In this document: in pieces, positions 1 to 7,004 of the stretch
Position numbering within the stretch: the stretch's first letter is position 1
How the letters are laid out: the number at the start of each line of letters is the position of its first letter
IMG/VR virus record: IMGVR_UViG_3300036792_000086
Coordinates: 1 to 20,166 of that record
Length of the DNA: 20,166 nt
Direction: 5' to 3' (one strand)
Origin: a virus
Made by a program: the position numbers and the translations under genes
The notes under the pieces: model-generated
What the model saw: only the letters and a program-made list of their open reading frames with translations
What the model was told of the DNA's origin: nothing
The model's database searches: none

Positions 1-201
1 CGGGCTAGACTGTTCCAACAGCTTGGCGAACAACGCCGTTATGTCGTTGTAGATTTCCTCGGCCGAGGCGCCATACCAACCGCCGTGTGGGGGTAGGAAT
101 ATGGTGCGCTTGGGGGCCAACAGTTCGGCGAGAGCGGCCGGCGCTACAACACCAACAGCGGCGCCCGTGCCGAGCGCGCGTAGGAAGCCACGACGGTTCA
201 T
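1..201 (-). CDS. Tat-signal phage protein, 3' end outside window
   Basis: Only the first 67 residues are inside the window; the gene runs off the left edge. The start is MNRRGFLRAL followed by a hydrophobic Ala/Gly/Val stretch and APAALA, a textbook twin-arginine (Tat) leader with likely cleavage near residue 25. After it comes KRTIFLPPHGGW, a pattern I associate with short phage proteins encoded near portal or capsid genes. The ATG overlaps the stop of the upstream gene in an ATGA arrangement, so the two are translationally coupled and belong to the leftward structural operon. Function is unknown. A Tat leader would imply export of a folded protein, or the segment may simply be a membrane anchor or an N-terminal region removed during virion assembly. 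Confidence 0.7.
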   Translation of the reverse strand, partial: MNRRGFLRALGTGAAVGVVAPAALAELLAPKRTIFLPPHGGWYGASAEEIYNDITALFAKLLEQSSP

Positions 202-638
202 TCTAACTCGACCTCTATGTCGGCTTCGTCGTCAACGAAGTACACCGAGTTCGCCGAGCCCGTGCCAATCGATTCGCCGGGCACGCCTTGTATGCTTTCA
301 AAACGGCGCTCCGGTGTCAGGGTCAACGAATGTTTGCCGCCGTCGAGTGTCAACGCGGATCGTTGCGCTGCGATGGTCTGGAGCATGTTGGCAACCTGTA
401 GCTCCCGTGCGGCGCGTGTAATCGATAGATGCACGAGACCCCCGACGGTGCGGGCCGCCCTTTGCACTCCAAGGCCAACCGGAACAATAGCATGCCTCGG
501 CGCGATGAAGTCTCTTGCGAGCCGCTTTCGCTCTAGCTGTTCGACGTAATCGGGCGTCACGTCGATATCGGGATTCGGAACGGGTGTCAGCCTTCGCCTT
601 GGCTTTGGCGGTTTTACGAGTCGAATAGCCTTTTGCAC
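198..638 (-). CDS. Unknown protein downstream of portal
   Basis: This is a 146-residue protein starting with GTG at 638. The start is fixed by a strong GGAGG at 650-646. A competing frame starting with ATG at 681 has no ribosome site and gives a low-complexity basic product. The N-terminus is basic and Pro-rich (KPPKPRRRL), the middle has an Ala/Arg helix, and the C-terminus is acidic (VDDEADIEVELE). There is no signal peptide or membrane segment. It lies between the portal and the Tat-leader gene, has its own operator-containing promoter just upstream, and overlaps the next gene by 4 nt. A structural or assembly role is a guess from position only; I do not recognise the family. Confidence 0.7.
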   Translation of the reverse strand: MQKAIRLVKPPKPRRRLTPVPNPDIDVTPDYVEQLERKRLARDFIAPRHAIVPVGLGVQRAARTVGGLVHLSITRAARELQVANMLQTIAAQRSALTLDGGKHSLTLTPERRFESIQGVPGESIGTGSANSVYFVDDEADIEVELE

Positions 639-689
639 CTTTACCCCTCCGTTGCGGAAACGTCATCTTTGTAGATGCCATGGCCGCAC

Positions 690-717
690 CCTATACCAAA
701 ACTGACGCTAGCGTCAA
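690..717 (-). promoter_or_regulatory. Operator-promoter upstream of the 198-638 gene
   Basis: On the minus strand -35 TTGACG (717-712), a 16-nt spacer and -10 TATAGG (695-690) form a plausible sigma70 promoter. The palindrome TGACGCTAGCGTCA (703-716) covers the -35 box and half of the spacer. It is one of about eight copies in the window. The portal stop codon TGA (716-714) is part of the -35 box, so the promoter begins where the portal gene ends. This would give the genes to the left their own regulated transcript. Confidence 0.7.
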
Positions 718-2300
718 TCTTCCTTGGTGTCTACGTCGGTCTCGTCTTCGTCGTCTTCATCCTTGTCCGGGTCGCCGGCCCACGCTTGCGGCTTCGGGGC
801 GTCACCCTGGAGGCCCGAGGTAAAGCCGCTGTCGGGGTCCATGCGTATCTCTTGGCGCACCTCGTCGGGCGATACGACGTTGTTCTGTATGAGCGCAACG
901 AAGCGGTCGGCGTCGGCCTTGCGCTTGTCGGCAATCTCTTTGTCGGTCGGCTCACGAAGCGGTAGCCACTCGAAACCGATATCGGGCTCAACCTTGCCGT
1001 ATAGGTCCATTTGGATAACTTCCAACACGCGCTTTACGTGCGGGTTGGTAAGCTCTTGCATGGCATGCACATACTCGGCGTGCACGTTGAGTTCCGGCTC
1101 GGCTGTTGCGTTTAGCCCCGTGGGCGTCACACCGAAGAACTTGATAAGCGGCAACCGCGACGGTGTTGCCATGTGCTCTTGCGCTTGCGCCTGGAGCTTA
1201 TCCAACGAGCTAAGCGACACGTCGTTAGTTCTAAGTTCCTCGGTGCCCTTGTTGATGGCCAACACGCCCTTGTTGTCCCGCATTTGCGTGAACGCTTTCA
1301 GGCGGGCCATGAACTTCTCGGTGTTCTGTGTCAACGCGGCTAGGTCCGTGGACAACGTAACAATCGAGAAGATGTTGATTAGGTCGTTGACGTTCTTGGC
1401 GGTGCGCTGCCAACGTACAACGTAGGGCATCATAAGTTGCGTCATGCTGATACCCGAGAAGTCGTAGGCCGGCTTCAAGAGGTCGGGCACTTCGCGGAAG
1501 ATGAATGTCATTAGACGCGAGCTATGCGTCTTGCGACCCAACACGAACCAAGACTGTGGCTTGTAGAAGTCGGGCCGCTCGGGGTGTGTTGAGTTCCACG
1601 AGTACGGGGTGAGCCAATACGGCTCGATATCCGAGAACCCGATAAGGTCACCAACCCCAATGGTCTCTAGCGGTAGCTGGCGCGCACGGTCGTCGTCTTG
1701 GGCCTTTACGCTGATGTAGATATGCGCGCGGCCAAACCATTCCGTCTTGTAGATGACCTTCCGAAACAACGCTTGTATGTTCAACACTTCCATGCGTTGG
1801 GTTATTTCCTCGGTCTTTTTATCGAGGGCCTTGTTGCCGTTGTTGGTAAGCTTCAACCAACGCCGTGTCATTTCGATAGCCAACGACTCGGCGGGCGTGC
1901 GGTACTCGGTTATCTGTTCGAGTTCCGCTAGGTACGGAAAGCCAAGGAACGTAACACCGGGGCCTATTGCACCGGTTGCGCCCAATGATGCCCACGCGGT
2001 GGGCTCGGGGCCTTGGTCGGTCGCTAGGTGCTCTTTGTTACCTGCACCGTCCATGGCCAACACAACGCCACCGTCGGTTAGCTCTTTCGACTCGGCTGCG
2101 AACTTCGCGGGCAACACGCCCGGTAGCCGCATGGGCATTTTATACTCGCCCCGCGTGTCGGGCACTTCCGACAATCGCGCCACGATCTTGGCCCATTGCG
2201 CCTCGGCTGTGGGCGCGGTGAGCGCATTGGACGTGCCCGATGGCCGCGCTAGGAACGCGAGCCATGCCGCCTTGAATCGAGCAATAAGGGCCTTTATCAC
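714..2300 (-). CDS. Phage portal protein, DUF1073 type
   Basis: This 528-residue protein forms the dodecameric ring at the capsid vertex through which DNA is packaged and ejected. The identifying stretch is FFGVTPTGLNATAEPE around residues 389-404, matching the conserved 'FG.(T/S)P.GLNATG(E)' signature of DUF1073 phage portal proteins. Length and position directly after the large terminase also fit. The C-terminus is highly acidic (DKDEDDEDETDVDTKED). Translation starts with GTG, overlapping the terL stop as GTGA, so the two genes are coupled. The stop TGA is embedded in the -35 box of the next promoter. The DUF1073 family has also been linked in databases to anti-CBASS Acb1-type proteins; I see nothing here beyond the portal part. 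Confidence 0.88.
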   Translation of the reverse strand: MIKALIARFKAAWLAFLARPSGTSNALTAPTAEAQWAKIVARLSEVPDTRGEYKMPMRLPGVLPAKFAAESKELTDGGVVLAMDGAGNKEHLATDQGPEPTAWASLGATGAIGPGVTFLGFPYLAELEQITEYRTPAESLAIEMTRRWLKLTNNGNKALDKKTEEITQRMEVLNIQALFRKVIYKTEWFGRAHIYISVKAQDDDRARQLPLETIGVGDLIGFSDIEPYWLTPYSWNSTHPERPDFYKPQSWFVLGRKTHSSRLMTFIFREVPDLLKPAYDFSGISMTQLMMPYVVRWQRTAKNVNDLINIFSIVTLSTDLAALTQNTEKFMARLKAFTQMRDNKGVLAINKGTEELRTNDVSLSSLDKLQAQAQEHMATPSRLPLIKFFGVTPTGLNATAEPELNVHAEYVHAMQELTNPHVKRVLEVIQMDLYGKVEPDIGFEWLPLREPTDKEIADKRKADADRFVALIQNNVVSPDEVRQEIRMDPDSGFTSGLQGDAPKPQAWAGDPDKDEDDEDETDVDTKED

Positions 2301-4039
2301 AGTAGCTCCAATAGTTCGTCGCTGAAGTCGAGCGGGGGCCGCGAGTAGCCGAAGTTCTGCATTACCGAGTCGGCGTTGTTCGGGCTAGCAACACCGTCGG
2401 GGGTCTTGTCTATCATGAGCTTGCCGTTTTTGCTCCATTTACGGGTAGGCTGAGCAAGCTCCGATATCAGCTTATCACGTATCTCTATATCTGGCGAAAT
2501 GGAGATAATGTTGTCCGCGTCGTACTCTTCGCCGGCTATAGCCTTGTAGGTTTCCATGAACCGCACGCGCAACACCATCCAACATTGCGCCTTGAGGTTC
2601 TCGAAGTAATCCTCGTTCGTGCGGTCGGTCCCGGCTGCGATGCTTTCGGGGTCCATGACAGCCGCGCCGCCCATGAACTTCTCGACCTCTATCTCATGCT
2701 TGCCACGCTTCTTGCGTTCCTCGTTGACTAGCGAGAAATACTCGTGCCACGTGCCGCCCATGCCGCTAGCATCGTACTTGAGGCGTTTGGTGTTGTAGCG
2801 GTCGCAGATATCGAACGCATGACGGATCGATATCATTGGGTTGATGTTGGAACCGCTCCACTCTTCAGCATGCAAGCACTCTATGCCGTGGCGGATCGTT
2901 ACGGCGTTCATGTCGCTACCGAGGTCGGCTACGTCAAAGCTCGCGCACCGGTCCCCCGTGGGTACGATGCCTAGCTTTTGAGCCGCACCAACAGCGGCTT
3001 GTATCCAAGCGGCCTCGATAACGCCACCGCTGATAGACGCTAGAAAGTCGCACTCCATTTCTTGGTTGCGTATTGCAACGTCCATGGAGTCGTAAAACTC
3101 TTTGAAGTCGGGGTACTTGTCGCCCGGCTTGACCTCAATCTCAGTTACAACACCCTTCTTGCTACGGTGTTGGACCGTTTGCGTGTTAGATGTGTTGTTG
3201 ACCTTGCGCGGGTCGTAGCTGTAGTGGAAGTCAAACCGACGTATCTTACCCCCACGGGCTCGTTGTGCGAATACGTTGTCGATACCTCGCACGCTGGACA
3301 TTTCAATACGACAGCGTGTTACGTTAGACAGCGCAGCATCGACGAGCTTAGGGCGCTCCACTAGCGCGGCCTCATCTACGAAGTACAACGCCGCACGGCC
3401 ACCAACGCCCATATTATCTCCCGCTTCGCCTATCACCGCGCCCTCGGTATCGGGCAACTCTATACGCATGTGGGCCGTATGCTTCTTCGAGTTCCACGAC
3501 CCTCGGAACTCGCGCGGTAGGTAGCGTAGGAACTGGCGGCCCTTGTAGAACAAACAGGTTGGGTCACCGCTACGGTCAACCTTATCTTCCTTGGCGCTAC
3601 CAAACCCAACAGTCATGTTGCGAAAGAACAGGCATAGCGTAATGGCGTAGGCCATGGCTAGCCACGATGCGCCACAGTCGCGCGACTTGACGAGTATGCC
3701 GTCGCCGCTACCGTGTTGGGCCATTTCCAAGCCCTCGTCAATGAACCCAATGAACTCGCGTTGCTTAGGGAACAACACGAACGGCATTAGGATCGGGCGC
3801 GGGCTACCAACATTGCGGGGGTCTACAGTCACGCCCCAATCGCGTATGAAGTCGGCTTTGTGGTGAGGGTAGTACAGGCGCAACGCTTGCACGTACTCGG
3901 CGCCTGTGATGCCTGTAACGGGGTCGGGCTCGGGGTTGCGCATCTTCGCTAGGCGCAACGTGCGTTTCTGCCAGATAGGCAGGTAATCCGGCTCGCGCCA
4001 GTTAAACGCCTCGATTATGTCTTGTACGGCTGCATTCAT
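2297..4039 (-). CDS. terL: Terminase large subunit
   Basis: This 580-residue DNA-packaging motor has an ATPase and a nuclease domain. The Walker A-like motif is VKSRDCGASW (about 117-126), the K-S-R-x-x-G-x-S form typical of phage terminases. Walker B is LYFVDEAA with D222-E223. The RNase H-like nuclease has acidic residues in SFDVADLGSD (D369 region), KYDASGMGG and SPNNADS. The start ATG has no evident SD. A palindromic operator lies 25-42 nt upstream, but it is better matched to the opposite-strand gene at 4115. terS lies 450 bp upstream on the same strand, with that opposite-strand gene in between, so terL may be read from the terS promoter across it or have a weak promoter of its own. Confidence 0.95.
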   Translation of the reverse strand: MNAAVQDIIEAFNWREPDYLPIWQKRTLRLAKMRNPEPDPVTGITGAEYVQALRLYYPHHKADFIRDWGVTVDPRNVGSPRPILMPFVLFPKQREFIGFIDEGLEMAQHGSGDGILVKSRDCGASWLAMAYAITLCLFFRNMTVGFGSAKEDKVDRSGDPTCLFYKGRQFLRYLPREFRGSWNSKKHTAHMRIELPDTEGAVIGEAGDNMGVGGRAALYFVDEAALVERPKLVDAALSNVTRCRIEMSSVRGIDNVFAQRARGGKIRRFDFHYSYDPRKVNNTSNTQTVQHRSKKGVVTEIEVKPGDKYPDFKEFYDSMDVAIRNQEMECDFLASISGGVIEAAWIQAAVGAAQKLGIVPTGDRCASFDVADLGSDMNAVTIRHGIECLHAEEWSGSNINPMISIRHAFDICDRYNTKRLKYDASGMGGTWHEYFSLVNEERKKRGKHEIEVEKFMGGAAVMDPESIAAGTDRTNEDYFENLKAQCWMVLRVRFMETYKAIAGEEYDADNIISISPDIEIRDKLISELAQPTRKWSKNGKLMIDKTPDGVASPNNADSVMQNFGYSRPPLDFSDELLELL

Positions 4040-4055
4040 GGAATTGTGACGGGCA

Positions 4056-4086
4056 TCTAGGAAACTGACGCTAGCGTCAGTACAAT
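4056..4086 (+). promoter_or_regulatory. Operator-promoter for the 4115-4402 gene
   Basis: The perfect 18-bp palindrome ACTGACGCTAGCGTCAGT occupies 4064-4081 and runs directly into a -10 box TACAAT (4081-4086). No good -35 box is seen 17 nt upstream (TAGGAA). The 31-bp block 4056-4086 is repeated at 7000-7030 with only two differences, and in both cases the gene starts exactly 28 nt after the -10. Repressor bound here would cover the core promoter. Because the site is symmetric and terL diverges from it, it might also affect terL transcription. Confidence 0.75.
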
Positions 4087-4114
4087 GGGCTTACCAGTTA
4101 ACGGAGCTTGCAAC

Positions 4115-4402
4115 ATGACCCTCAACGTACAGCCTACCAACGTCATAGAGAACGCCAGCGGACAGCTAAAGGCGGTTACTGGCCCCGAGGCCGTGCAAGC
4201 CTTCGCCTTGCGCACGCTGTTGGTTGGCCTCAAGTTCGAAGCCAAGACCGGCATGCGTATGACGCGCGGCCCTAGCTGCAAGGCGCGAGCCAAAGCGGCA
4301 ACCGGTCTCAAGACCAACGACGTGGCCAAACTCCAGGCAGCACTAGAAGCTAAGCTCGACGCACAGATTGCCAAGTGCCTCGTCGTGACCGACGGCGAGT
4401 AG
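4115..4402 (+). CDS. Unknown 95-residue protein, reversed between terS and terL
   Basis: This is a short protein starting MTLNVQPTNV, followed by alternating helical segments rich in Ala and Lys (KAVTGPEAVQAF, VAKLQAALEAKLDAQ). It has no membrane segment or recognised domain. I prefer ATG 4115 over 4085 because ACGGAG (4101-4106) is well placed and ATG 4085 overlaps the -10 box. It is transcribed against the flanking terminase genes, has its own operator-promoter and is followed by a large inverted repeat, so it is a self-contained unit of the kind called a moron. The opposite-strand frame in this interval reads as low-complexity shadow. Function is unknown; a host-interaction or regulatory role is only a guess. 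Confidence 0.75.
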   Translation: MTLNVQPTNVIENASGQLKAVTGPEAVQAFALRTLLVGLKFEAKTGMRMTRGPSCKARAKAATGLKTNDVAKLQAALEAKLDAQIAKCLVVTDGE

Positions 4403-4412
4403 CCTCCCGGTG

Positions 4413-4492
4413 TAACATGACACCCGCCGACCGCATGCCCGCACGCGAACGCGCCTTGCAAGCGGAGCGTGATAGGTTGGCGGGTCATGTTA
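4413..4492. terminator. Long inverted repeat between convergent genes
   Basis: The left arm 4413-4432 (TAACATGACACCCGCCGACC) and right arm 4475-4492 (GGTTGGCGGGTCATGTTA) are complementary apart from one extra A and one substitution. Inside the loop CACGC (4442-4446) can pair with GCGTG (4467-4471). The repeat lies between the end of the rightward gene at 4402 and the end of leftward terS, and the right arm includes the terS stop codon. A bidirectional terminator or RNA-processing hairpin is plausible. There is no T-run, so rho-independent activity is uncertain, and strong termination here would cut terS from terL. Confidence 0.5.
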
Positions 4493-5380
4493 TGCAAGCT
4501 CGGAGTAAAGCTGTTGGGCCTGTTCCAACGTCATCGTCTTTACCTTCTCGCTGGCCAACACCGCCGCCGCGCCCATAGCCGCACCGACAGCAGCCCCGCG
4601 AGCTATGCCGCTAGCGTCATCTTTGAGTATGCCGCCAGCACGCAAGAGGCGTTCTTTCGCCTTGTCAACATCGTGTAGCAATACCTCGGTCCCGTTGCTC
4701 GTAACCTTGATACCCTTGACTATGGCACGAGCCGGCCCTTGTAAAGCGGTCGTGTCTGCTATAGAGGCAACGGGCGTGCCGCGCCCCTCGCACCGTGGGC
4801 AAAACAGGTTAGGCTCGGCTTGTGGGTCGTAACCGTATCCTCCAACCTCGCTAGGTAAAGGCAACGCACGCTGTTTGGTTTCGCTACGTTTGGCGTTCTC
4901 GTCATCAACACGACTCAACGCGTCGAGGTACTCTTCGAAGTCGGCCCATTGGTAGCGATGCTCAACACCATGGCAGTAGCGGCAACACACGTGCATGTAC
5001 TGTGTTACTTGGTCGGCGTAGCGGTAGCCCTCCACTATCTGCCTATCGTGGTCGAGTATGGCCGCGTAATCGATCACAACAGCAGCCGCCGCAGCCGATT
5101 CAAACTCACGCACACGTGCACGTACCTGTGGCTTGTTCGACATTTCCCACGCTAGCACGCGTGCAACATGGCGCTTGCCCGTGTACTGCGCGGCCTCGAC
5201 ATACGCGCGTGTAGCATTGTTGTACACCACGAATAGGCGCGCGAACGCTTCCTCTAGCGGAGTGAGTAGGACAGCTTTGCTACTTGCAACATCAACAGTG
5301 CTCGCCGTTGTTCCCACGGGAACTAGCGCACCACGTGTCTCGGGCTCATTCGCGGGTCGATTCTTGCGGGGTCTCGGCAT
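4490..5380 (-). CDS. terS: Terminase small subunit with zinc-ribbon insert
   Basis: This 296-residue protein recognises phage DNA and loads the large subunit. Residues 40-95 (LTPLEEAFARLF, NNATRAYVEAA, NKPQVRARV) match the N-terminal helical DNA-binding domain of the Terminase_2 family. It is longer than the usual 150-200 residues because of an insert with two Cys knuckles, C133-x-x-C136 (CCRYCHG) and C194-x-x-C197 (CPRCEG), likely one zinc ribbon. The C-terminal region is Ala/Gly-rich (ARGAAVGAAMGAAAVL) and ends in a helix, probably for oligomerisation or terL contact. The start ATG is not preceded by an SD. A promoter TTGACG-18-TAACGT lies at 5455-5426. It faces the rightward block across a 240-bp divergent region. 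Confidence 0.85.
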   Translation of the reverse strand: MPRPRKNRPANEPETRGALVPVGTTASTVDVASSKAVLLTPLEEAFARLFVVYNNATRAYVEAAQYTGKRHVARVLAWEMSNKPQVRARVREFESAAAAAVVIDYAAILDHDRQIVEGYRYADQVTQYMHVCCRYCHGVEHRYQWADFEEYLDALSRVDDENAKRSETKQRALPLPSEVGGYGYDPQAEPNLFCPRCEGRGTPVASIADTTALQGPARAIVKGIKVTSNGTEVLLHDVDKAKERLLRAGGILKDDASGIARGAAVGAAMGAAAVLASEKVKTMTLEQAQQLYSELA

Positions 5381-5425
5381 AAGTCACGGCTTATAGGTCG
5401 TACAGCTAGTAAGGTTCTATTTCGC

Positions 5426-5455
5426 ACGTTACACGGCTTTTGTGACCCACGTCAA
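5426..5455 (-). promoter_or_regulatory. Candidate terS promoter
   Basis: On the minus strand TTGACG (5455-5450), an 18-nt spacer and TAACGT (5431-5426) form a candidate promoter. The -10 hexamer and the spacing are the same as in the TetR-like gene promoter at 15307-15278. The -35 lies in TGAC-GTGG-GTCA, an inverted repeat with a 4-nt centre. That resembles the dispersed operator but has the wrong spacing (6 nt in the operator). A second -10-like TATAAG (5395-5390) sits 9 nt before the ATG without a good -35. Confidence 0.4.
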
Positions 5456-5524
5456 CGACTTATCTTGCAAGGCTTCTAGCATCTTGCATTACCGAGACCC
5501 TACGACTCCACCTTTAACGCGAGT

Positions 5525-5598
5525 GGTAAATGTTAATTTGTTGAAGAAGGGGTTGTACAAACGAAGGGTAGAGAGTACAGTACAAATTAACATTTACC
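5525..5598. repeat. 17-bp perfect inverted repeat flanking a promoter
   Basis: The left arm GGTAAATGTTAATTTGT (5525-5541) and right arm ACAAATTAACATTTACC (5582-5598) are exact reverse complements separated by 40 nt. Each arm is itself nearly symmetric (AAAT-GTTA-ATTT), as expected of a binding site for a dimeric regulator. The arms are AT-rich in a GC-rich genome. The left arm lies upstream of the -35 and the right arm starts right after the -10 and covers the expected transcription start. The rest of the 5381-5620 gene-free region holds the terS promoter and a direct repeat ATCTTGCA (5462-5469, 5481-5488). No gene is visible there. Confidence 0.85.
5553..5581 (+). promoter_or_regulatory. Main promoter of the rightward small-gene block
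   Basis: TTGTAC (5553-5558), a 17-nt spacer and TACAGT (5576-5581) make a good sigma70-like promoter. The start site would be near 5588, inside the right arm of the inverted repeat. A strong SD (GGGAGG at about 5606-5611) precedes the first gene at 5621. It likely drives the block beginning with the 5621 gene and is probably an early promoter, judging from the accessory-type genes it serves. Confidence 0.65.
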
Positions 5599-5620
5599 GG
5601 TAGAAGGGAGGGTACACCCC

Positions 5621-6055
5621 ATGAGCCTGCTTTTCGGACCACTCAAAGACGCGCAAGGTGAGCTTGTAGTCATCAGCCGCCAAGACGCCTCGGACCAAGG
5701 CCGCTCTTTCTTCTACACGGGGAAACCTTGTCGCAAGCGCGGCCATCATTCGGTGCGCTACGTCAGTAACGGTTGCTGCAAGGCGTGCCTAAATCAGACG
5801 TTCAAGCCTAGAGTAAACCCATGGACTAAGAAGCTCTCCGCCTTTAGCAGCACGCTTCTTTGGACTGGCGCTGACTTGACCAAGGCCGAGCGCATCGTGT
5901 TGCGCGTGTACTTGCAGCATTGCATCTTCGAGTATCTCCGCAAGCTGTACGCTAGCCGCCCCCTCACGTGGCGCGCGGAACTTGAAGAGGCCATGCTAGA
6001 AATAGAGAATCGGGGACGCTTCGCTAGCGTTGAAGACCCCCGCAACACGGACTGA
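5621..6055 (+). CDS. Cys/His-rich phage protein with zinc-knuckle signature
   Basis: This 144-residue protein is first in the rightward block. Residues 31-56 contain FYTGKPCRKRGH and then YVSNGCCKAC, which together give Cys37, His42, Cys52/53 and Cys56, a likely single zinc site. The pattern 'Y-x-TG-x-PC...GH...R-x-x-S...C-x-x-C' is common in phage proteins of unknown role, sometimes next to HNH-type modules, but no HNH catalytic residues are visible here. The C-terminal half is helical and hydrophilic. The start is supported by GGGAGG nine nt upstream. I cannot assign a function; nucleic-acid binding is the likeliest inference. Confidence 0.75.
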   Translation: MSLLFGPLKDAQGELVVISRQDASDQGRSFFYTGKPCRKRGHHSVRYVSNGCCKACLNQTFKPRVNPWTKKLSAFSSTLLWTGADLTKAERIVLRVYLQHCIFEYLRKLYASRPLTWRAELEEAMLEIENRGRFASVEDPRNTD

Positions 6056-6061
6056 TGCACC

Positions 6062-6358
6062 ATGCAATACCGCCCCCTCAATATCGTAACGGACCCCGAG
6101 CTTAGACGCGACTTGCAACGTGCAATAGCCGAGGTAGACCGCGAGTTTGCACGTTGCGTTAAGGTGCTACCGGACAACGGCAACGGCCTACGCTACGCTC
6201 AAGCCATCATAGACGACGTATTCGGTAGGGTGTGCCCACAACGTGGGTTACGCCTCACCGCTAGACGCGATGGCAACCGCATGCTCATGGTAGACATAGA
6301 GGAACCAATACCCGAAACCGTGACCGTGTTCGCATCTTGCAAGACGCAAGGCGAGTAG
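6062..6358 (+). CDS. Unknown 98-residue protein
   Basis: This small soluble protein begins MQYRPLNIVTDPELRRDLQ, with a charged N-terminal helix and a C-terminal strand-rich part (RLTARRDGNRMLMVDIEEP). It lies six nt after the preceding gene and is clearly cotranscribed. No SD stands out immediately before ATG 6062 and the start falls near the previous stop, so translational coupling is likely. It has two Cys residues (RCVKV, RVCPQRG) but no metal motif. Family and function are not recognised. Confidence 0.65.
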   Translation: MQYRPLNIVTDPELRRDLQRAIAEVDREFARCVKVLPDNGNGLRYAQAIIDDVFGRVCPQRGLRLTARRDGNRMLMVDIEEPIPETVTVFASCKTQGE

Positions 6359-6390
6359 TCTTGCATCATTCGCTACAGGAGTTCCGCACC

Positions 6391-6555
6391 ATGAAGACGG
6401 TTAAAGTAGACATCACCTCGGAAGTTCTCGCCCGCTACACGCGTAAGTGCGACGTAGCCTTGGCCGCCGGGGGTTTGGTGCCTATGCCTAGCCGCTTCGA
6501 GTCTCTCGCCCTAAAGGGCATTCCGGTCATCGTCACCGAACGGGTAAAGGTGTAA
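6391..6555 (+). CDS. Unknown 54-residue protein
   Basis: The start at ATG 6391 was chosen because CAGGAG lies 8 nt upstream; an in-frame start at 6337 would overlap the previous gene and lacks an SD. The product begins MKTVKVDITSEVLARYTRKC and ends VIVTERVKV. It looks like a compact alpha/beta protein with no signal or membrane segment. It sits two nt before the next gene, inside the rightward operon. No family recognised. Confidence 0.6.
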   Translation: MKTVKVDITSEVLARYTRKCDVALAAGGLVPMPSRFESLALKGIPVIVTERVKV

Positions 6556-6557
6556 CC

Positions 6558-7004
6558 ATGAGTATCTGTCGCATGTTCCTAAAGGCCACGCGCGCTACCG
6601 CGAACGAGGCCACCAACAAAGCCATGGCCAACGCCGCCGTTCTCGGTGGCTCGGGCCTAGGGTTCACTGTCGAGCTACAAGACGGCTCACAGATTGAGGT
6701 CGGCCGCACGTGTTGTAAATACTGTGCACGCGTCGAGGCGTACAGCAAGGTGTCAACGCGGCTCGCCGAAGGGCGCCCCTTGTGCGACTACGCCAAGCCG
6801 AAGCGTCGAGCGCTCATGACGGGCGTACCCACGTACCCCGAGGCCCTCGGTAAGTTATGTTACGTTGAGGTGCTAGACCCGCTCACGTGCAAGGCGGTCG
6901 CCACGACTTTGGCCCATAGCGATTGGGGTTTGGCCGTCGAGGCCGCCGCACAGCTTTCGGACATCATTGCGACTCAGACTGTGCAAGATGTGACGCGCCT
7001 CTAG
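6558..7004 (+). CDS. Unknown 148-residue Cys-containing protein
   Basis: It begins MSICRMFLKATRATANEATN, has a Gly-rich strand region (LGGSGLGFTVELQDG) followed by RTCCKYCARVEAY near residues 50-62, and a C-terminal helical part. The CC-x-x-C cluster could bind metal, but a second pair of ligands is not obvious (one further Cys in RPLCDYAK). The stop TAG is inside the first bases of the following 31-bp operator-promoter cassette, so this gene closes the first sub-operon. Function unknown. Confidence 0.7.
   Translation: MSICRMFLKATRATANEATNKAMANAAVLGGSGLGFTVELQDGSQIEVGRTCCKYCARVEAYSKVSTRLAEGRPLCDYAKPKRRALMTGVPTYPEALGKLCYVEVLDPLTCKAVATTLAHSDWGLAVEAAAQLSDIIATQTVQDVTRL

Noticed and set aside
298-681. 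Leftward ORF starting at ATG 681 with a Lys/Arg/Ala-rich product
   Set aside because: It overlaps the 198-638 gene almost fully, has no ribosome site, and the strong GGAGG inside it serves GTG 638 instead.
724-1425. Rightward ORF opposite the portal gene
   Set aside because: Ser-rich shadow of a well-identified portal gene.
4057-4497. Leftward 146-residue ORF opposite the 4115-4402 gene
   Set aside because: The product is rich in Ser, Ala, Thr and Cys with no domain-like pattern; the rightward frame has promoter, SD and better composition.
4417-4578. Rightward small ORF MTPADRMPARERALQAERDRL
   Set aside because: It overlaps the end of terS by 89 nt and lies largely within the inverted repeat; no SD. 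It could be real but is not supported.
4606-4619. Operator-like TGCCGCTAGCGTCA inside terS
   Set aside because: 13 of 14 match, but it is in coding DNA with no promoter nearby and one half-site is broken; probably chance from common codons.
5462-5488. Direct repeat ATCTTGCA as possible origin iterons
   Set aside because: Only two short copies and no recognisable DnaA box, so an origin cannot be claimed.
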